Of a stretch of 64,000 nt of DNA, positions 61,296 to 64,000 are shown in pieces. The notes beneath the pieces were generated by a model, which was not told the DNA's origin, did no database searches, and saw nothing but the letters and a program-made list of their open reading frames with translations. The DNA is taken from positions 62,001-126,000 of the forward strand of contig JABTUS010000011.1 of assembly GCA_015075305.1 (NCBI GenBank), given 5' to 3'. The first letter of the stretch is position 1, and every line of letters starts with the position of its first letter. The position numbers and the translations under genes were made by a program. The stretch comes from Opitutaceae bacterium. GTDB lineage: Bacteria; Verrucomicrobiota; Verrucomicrobiia; Opitutales; Opitutaceae.

Positions 61296-62695
61296 GGCGT
61301 CGTGGGAACCGGCACGGAGTTGAGTCCCTTGACCGGCTTTGCTGGCAGGATGGCGACGTTGCGAAGCGTGACAACACCAACGTGCTCGACAACCTCGGAT
61401 TCGGTGATGCCGGTGAACGTTGAATCACTGATGTGCAGGCCGTCGATGACCGCTCCCTCGAACCCACGCACATACATGACGCGCGGGCTGTGCGTGCTCG
61501 TGACGTTGTCCAGGTGAACATTGCGCACGACCGGCTTGAACGGACCCTTGGCACCCTCCTCGTACAATAGGTCGATGGTCAGCACCGCCTCCGCCACCCT
61601 GCCAATCCTCACGTTGCGCATGAACACATTCTCCAGCACGCCGCCGCGCACCGCATTGTTCTTGAAGCGAAGCGCCCGGTCGAGATGCGGGCTGTCCATT
61701 TCGCAGTTCTCGACAAACACATTGCGTATCCCGCCGGTGCACTCGCTCCCGAGAACCACGCCGCCGTGCCCGTCCTTCATCACACAGTTGCGCACAATGA
61801 CATTCTCCGTCGGCACCGCCACCCGCCGTCCGTCGCCATTGCGTCCGGACTTGATCGCAATGCAGTCGTCGCCGGTGTCGAAAACGCAGTTTTCGATCAG
61901 CACATTGCGACACGATTCCGGATCACAGCCGTCGTTGTTGGTTCCATGCGAGTGGATGGCCAGTCCGCGGACAGTGACATTTTCGCAGAGCACCGGGTGC
62001 ACCTCCCACATGGGGGAGCGGAGGATCGTCACGCCCTCGATCAGCACGTTCTTGCAGCGGTAGGGCTGTATGAAATTCGGCCGGAGCCACGAGCCCGGGC
62101 CAAAGACGCGCTGCTCAACCGGCACATTCGCCTCGCCCATGGCGATGAGTTTGTCGCGCGCGGCCCGCTGGAGCGGAGGCTTCCCGTCGCTCTTGCGGTT
62201 CCATCCCCACCAAGTCTCCAGAGTTGCGCCTCCATCGAGCATTCCCTCACCGGTGACAGCGATGTTCTCCTGCTCGAAGGCGTAGATGAACGGCGAATAG
62301 TTCATGCACTCCACGCCCTCCCATCGCGTGAACACGAGTGGATACCGGGCAAGGTCGAAGGAAAACAGGAGCGTGGCCCCGCGACTGATGTGCAGGTTGA
62401 CATTGCTGCGGAGATGGATCGCTCCGGTATTCCAGGTGCCGGGTGGAACCACCACGCGACCTCCGCCCGCGAGGTGGCAGGCCTCAATGGTCTTCTGAAT
62501 GGCGGTGGTGGCGTCGCTGCCTGGAACAGCTCCGTACGAAGCTATGGAAAAGTCGCGCTTGGGAAACGTGGGGGCGACGATCGTCGCTTCGATCCGTCTG
62601 GCATCCTCCCAGCCAGGTGCGGTTTCCGCCGGCATTCGGATGGGAAAAGATGTCGCCCCGAGCAGCGACAGGATAAGTATGAGGCATTTGCGCAT
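61292..62695 (-). CDS. GH28 polygalacturonase-type glycoside hydrolase
   Basis: 467 aa from ATG 62695 with signal peptide MRKCLILILSLLGATSFP. Right-handed beta-helix with the GH28 catalytic residues: D255 in NNDGCDPE, D276/D277 in TGDDCIAIKSG, H310 in DGHGGVVLGSE and the RFK motif (RxK) in RALRFKNN. The SDATTAIQKTIEACHLAGGG opening is also typical. It hydrolyses polygalacturonan or oligogalacturonides, probably exo, in the periplasm. First gene of the minus-strand operon GH28-MFS-PL10(-GHL6). Confidence 0.93.
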   Translation of the reverse strand: MRKCLILILSLLGATSFPIRMPAETAPGWEDARRIEATIVAPTFPKRDFSIASYGAVPGSDATTAIQKTIEACHLAGGGRVVVPPGTWNTGAIHLRSNVNLHISRGATLLFSFDLARYPLVFTRWEGVECMNYSPFIYAFEQENIAVTGEGMLDGGATLETWWGWNRKSDGKPPLQRAARDKLIAMGEANVPVEQRVFGPGSWLRPNFIQPYRCKNVLIEGVTILRSPMWEVHPVLCENVTVRGLAIHSHGTNNDGCDPESCRNVLIENCVFDTGDDCIAIKSGRNGDGRRVAVPTENVIVRNCVMKDGHGGVVLGSECTGGIRNVFVENCEMDSPHLDRALRFKNNAVRGGVLENVFMRNVRIGRVAEAVLTIDLLYEEGAKGPFKPVVRNVHLDNVTSTHSPRVMYVRGFEGAVIDGLHISDSTFTGITESEVVEHVGVVTLRNVAILPAKPVKGLNSVPVPTTP

Positions 62696-62848
62696 GGGGA
62701 TCGGGCCGTCGACCGACGGCAACCATCGCGGCCAGGTGAGGCTGCGGGATGGTCGGAAAAACGGCAAGGGTATTGGGGGTGGCTGGCGGTGTGCCGGTGG
62801 TCCGAGTGAAACTTTTCCGGCGCTGTTTCGCGACGTGCGTCCCCAGGT

Positions 62849-62869
62849 CACGACGGAGCGTGCCCCTCC
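62849..62869 (+). repeat. Dispersed hairpin repeat, copy 7
   Basis: acgacggagcgtgcccctcc preceded by cgtccccag, in the 265-bp space between the TonB receptor stop and the GH28 start. It is followed by three loosely repeated CCGGGAA(C/T)G motifs (62910-62950); no gene is seen there. Confidence 0.8.
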
Positions 62870-62960
62870 AACGGAAGCGGAAATTCAAGCGGAACGGAAT
62901 TTTTCCGGGAACGGAAGTCCTTGCACCGGGAATGAAATTCCGTGCGCAGGGAATGGCTCG

Positions 62961-64000
62961 CTAGAATCGCCCCTTGATGCCGACGCTGTAATTCACGCCA
63001 AACTCCTCGAGGCGGTAGCCGCGCGCATAGGCTGCGGATGCCTCGCTGTAGCGCTGGATCACCTGCTCTTTGTTCAGGATGTTGCGGGCGCTGGCGAACA
63101 GGCTGAAGTTCTTGCTGAATTTGTACTCACCGCTCAGGTCAATGTTGTAGCGTGGCTCATAGTATTCGAAGAAATTGTTCGCCACACCACCATACTGCGC
63201 GCCGATCTGGGCGGCGGGGTTGGTGATCGTGGTGCCCTTCTGGCGTCCCCGGTAGTTGAAGTTCACATTGAAGACCCAGGGGCTCTTGTTGAAGCTCACG
63301 CTGAGGTTTCCGGCCTTCGAGATGAATGCGCGGAAATCGGGCGTGTTGTCGCCGGTGAGGTGGAGCAGCGTGCCATTGGCCTTGATGGTGAAATACCTTC
63401 CGAGGCCCGGCAGGAAGCTCAGCGGCTGGATCAGGTTGAATTCAGCCCCGGAAATGCGGGCGTCACCGCTGTTGGTGAGCGTGCTGACACCCCACCCGAC
63501 ATAGCGGGCATCCAATCCGAGCTGCGCCGCCAGTTCGGGCGTGACAATCGCACCCGCCGCCGTGGCCGTCCAGAAATCGGTGATGTCCTTTTGAAATCCT
63601 CCCACTGAATACACCGTTCCCTTGTCGCCGTAGTATTCAAGCGAGAGGTCCCAGTTGTCGGCCTCCCATGGACGAAGCGCCGTGTTGCGGATGGTGATCA
63701 GACCGGCCGCCTCGGGGTCGGTGTCGTCCTCATTGATGTCGGTTCTCGGAATGATGTTGGCGTAGTCCGGGCGGCCGATGGTCTTCGCATAGGCGAAACG
63801 AACGAGGAAGCGCTGGGTGAGATCGTAGGTGACATGCAGGCTGGGATAATAGCCGTCGTACTGACGCCGGGCCTTGTAGGCGCGCTCCTTCAGGACCAGG
63901 CGAAGCTCCTCCATCGATCCGGCGGCGCCGGCATCCGCACGACGAACGCGCTGGACTCCCGGGGTCGTGGGGCTTCCATCAATGTAGTTGCCGCTCGCAT
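62961..64000 (-). CDS. TonB-dependent receptor, C-terminal part, cut by window edge
   Basis: 346 codons visible; the frame is open to base 64000, so the plug and N-terminus lie outside. The sequence is a series of amphipathic barrel strands (YYPSLHVTYDLTQRFLVRFAYAKT, WDLSLEYYGDKGTVYSVGGF, SVSFNKSPWVFNVNFNYRG, NIDLSGEYKFSKNFSLFASARNIL) and ends in GVNYSVGIKGRF, with the terminal Phe required for outer-membrane insertion. TonB receptors of this length class import oligosaccharides; the neighbours suggest pectin fragments. Same strand as the pectinase operon, upstream of it. Confidence 0.92.
   Translation of the reverse strand, partial: ASGNYIDGSPTTPGVQRVRRADAGAAGSMEELRLVLKERAYKARRQYDGYYPSLHVTYDLTQRFLVRFAYAKTIGRPDYANIIPRTDINEDDTDPEAAGLITIRNTALRPWEADNWDLSLEYYGDKGTVYSVGGFQKDITDFWTATAAGAIVTPELAAQLGLDARYVGWGVSTLTNSGDARISGAEFNLIQPLSFLPGLGRYFTIKANGTLLHLTGDNTPDFRAFISKAGNLSVSFNKSPWVFNVNFNYRGRQKGTTITNPAAQIGAQYGGVANNFFEYYEPRYNIDLSGEYKFSKNFSLFASARNILNKEQVIQRYSEASAAYARGYRLEEFGVNYSVGIKGRF

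Noticed and set aside
61685-62809. 374-codon plus-strand frame opposite GH28
   Set aside because: Antisense to a gene with all GH28 catalytic residues; no domain in the shadow frame.

Overview
The window looks like a piece of a high-GC Verrucomicrobiota chromosome, most likely from the Opitutales/Opitutaceae. This is inferred from gene content: a DUF1800/DUF1501 pair, a secreted sulfatase, PL10 and GH28 pectinases next to a TonB-dependent receptor, many Tat or lipoprotein signals, a giant hybrid histidine kinase, and generally weak Shine-Dalgarno sequences. No rRNA or convincing tRNA gene was found.

Layout. 1-5.7 kb: the end of an alpha-E (DUF403) protein, then a minus-strand peptide-export cassette (HlyD adaptor, a small double-glycine-leader peptide, and a C39-peptidase ABC exporter), a YhhQ-type transporter and a DUF3024 protein. 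5.7-8.5 kb: a decayed IS110-type transposase whose 3' part and noncoding flank are tandemly duplicated (two units of 1214 bp). 8.7-16.3 kb: an AraC regulator, a secreted beta-helix protein, the DUF1800/DUF1501 pair and a decayed IS630 copy that abuts the DUF1501 stop codon. 16.4-31.8 kb: DctA and ActP/DUF485 carboxylate uptake, a methyltransferase and a polytopic membrane protein, araBAD, a lipoprotein, a RAYT transposase with 27-bp inverted flanks, a NoeA-like protein and a hypothetical gene.

31.9-38 kb is a phosphorelay locus: a NarL-type regulator, a free Hpt protein and a 1589-residue hybrid kinase with an NMT1/THI5-type sensor. An intact IS630 copy (38.1-39.3 kb) lies 7 bp upstream of prmA. 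Then come a four-gene ABC operon (two ATPases, two permeases), an exported protein, an ECF sigma factor with a membrane partner, and a sulfatase. 48.3-52.6 kb is a compact catabolic operon: SDR, metal-site-less MBL-fold protein, SDR, enolase-superfamily dehydratase and acetoacetate-decarboxylase-family protein. 52.6-56.1 kb holds an SRAP protein and three toxin-antitoxin modules, one with a broken toxin, plus IS debris and a 108-bp duplication. 56.4-64 kb is a pectin-utilisation locus: GHL6-like glycosidase, PL10 pectate lyase, hexuronate-type MFS transporter, GH28 polygalacturonase and a TonB-dependent receptor cut by the window edge.

A dispersed intergenic hairpin repeat (GGGCACG-N6-CGTGCCC and relatives) recurs in at least eight places. 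Several IS copies carry many single-base indels, so either real decay or residual homopolymer errors in the assembly must be considered.
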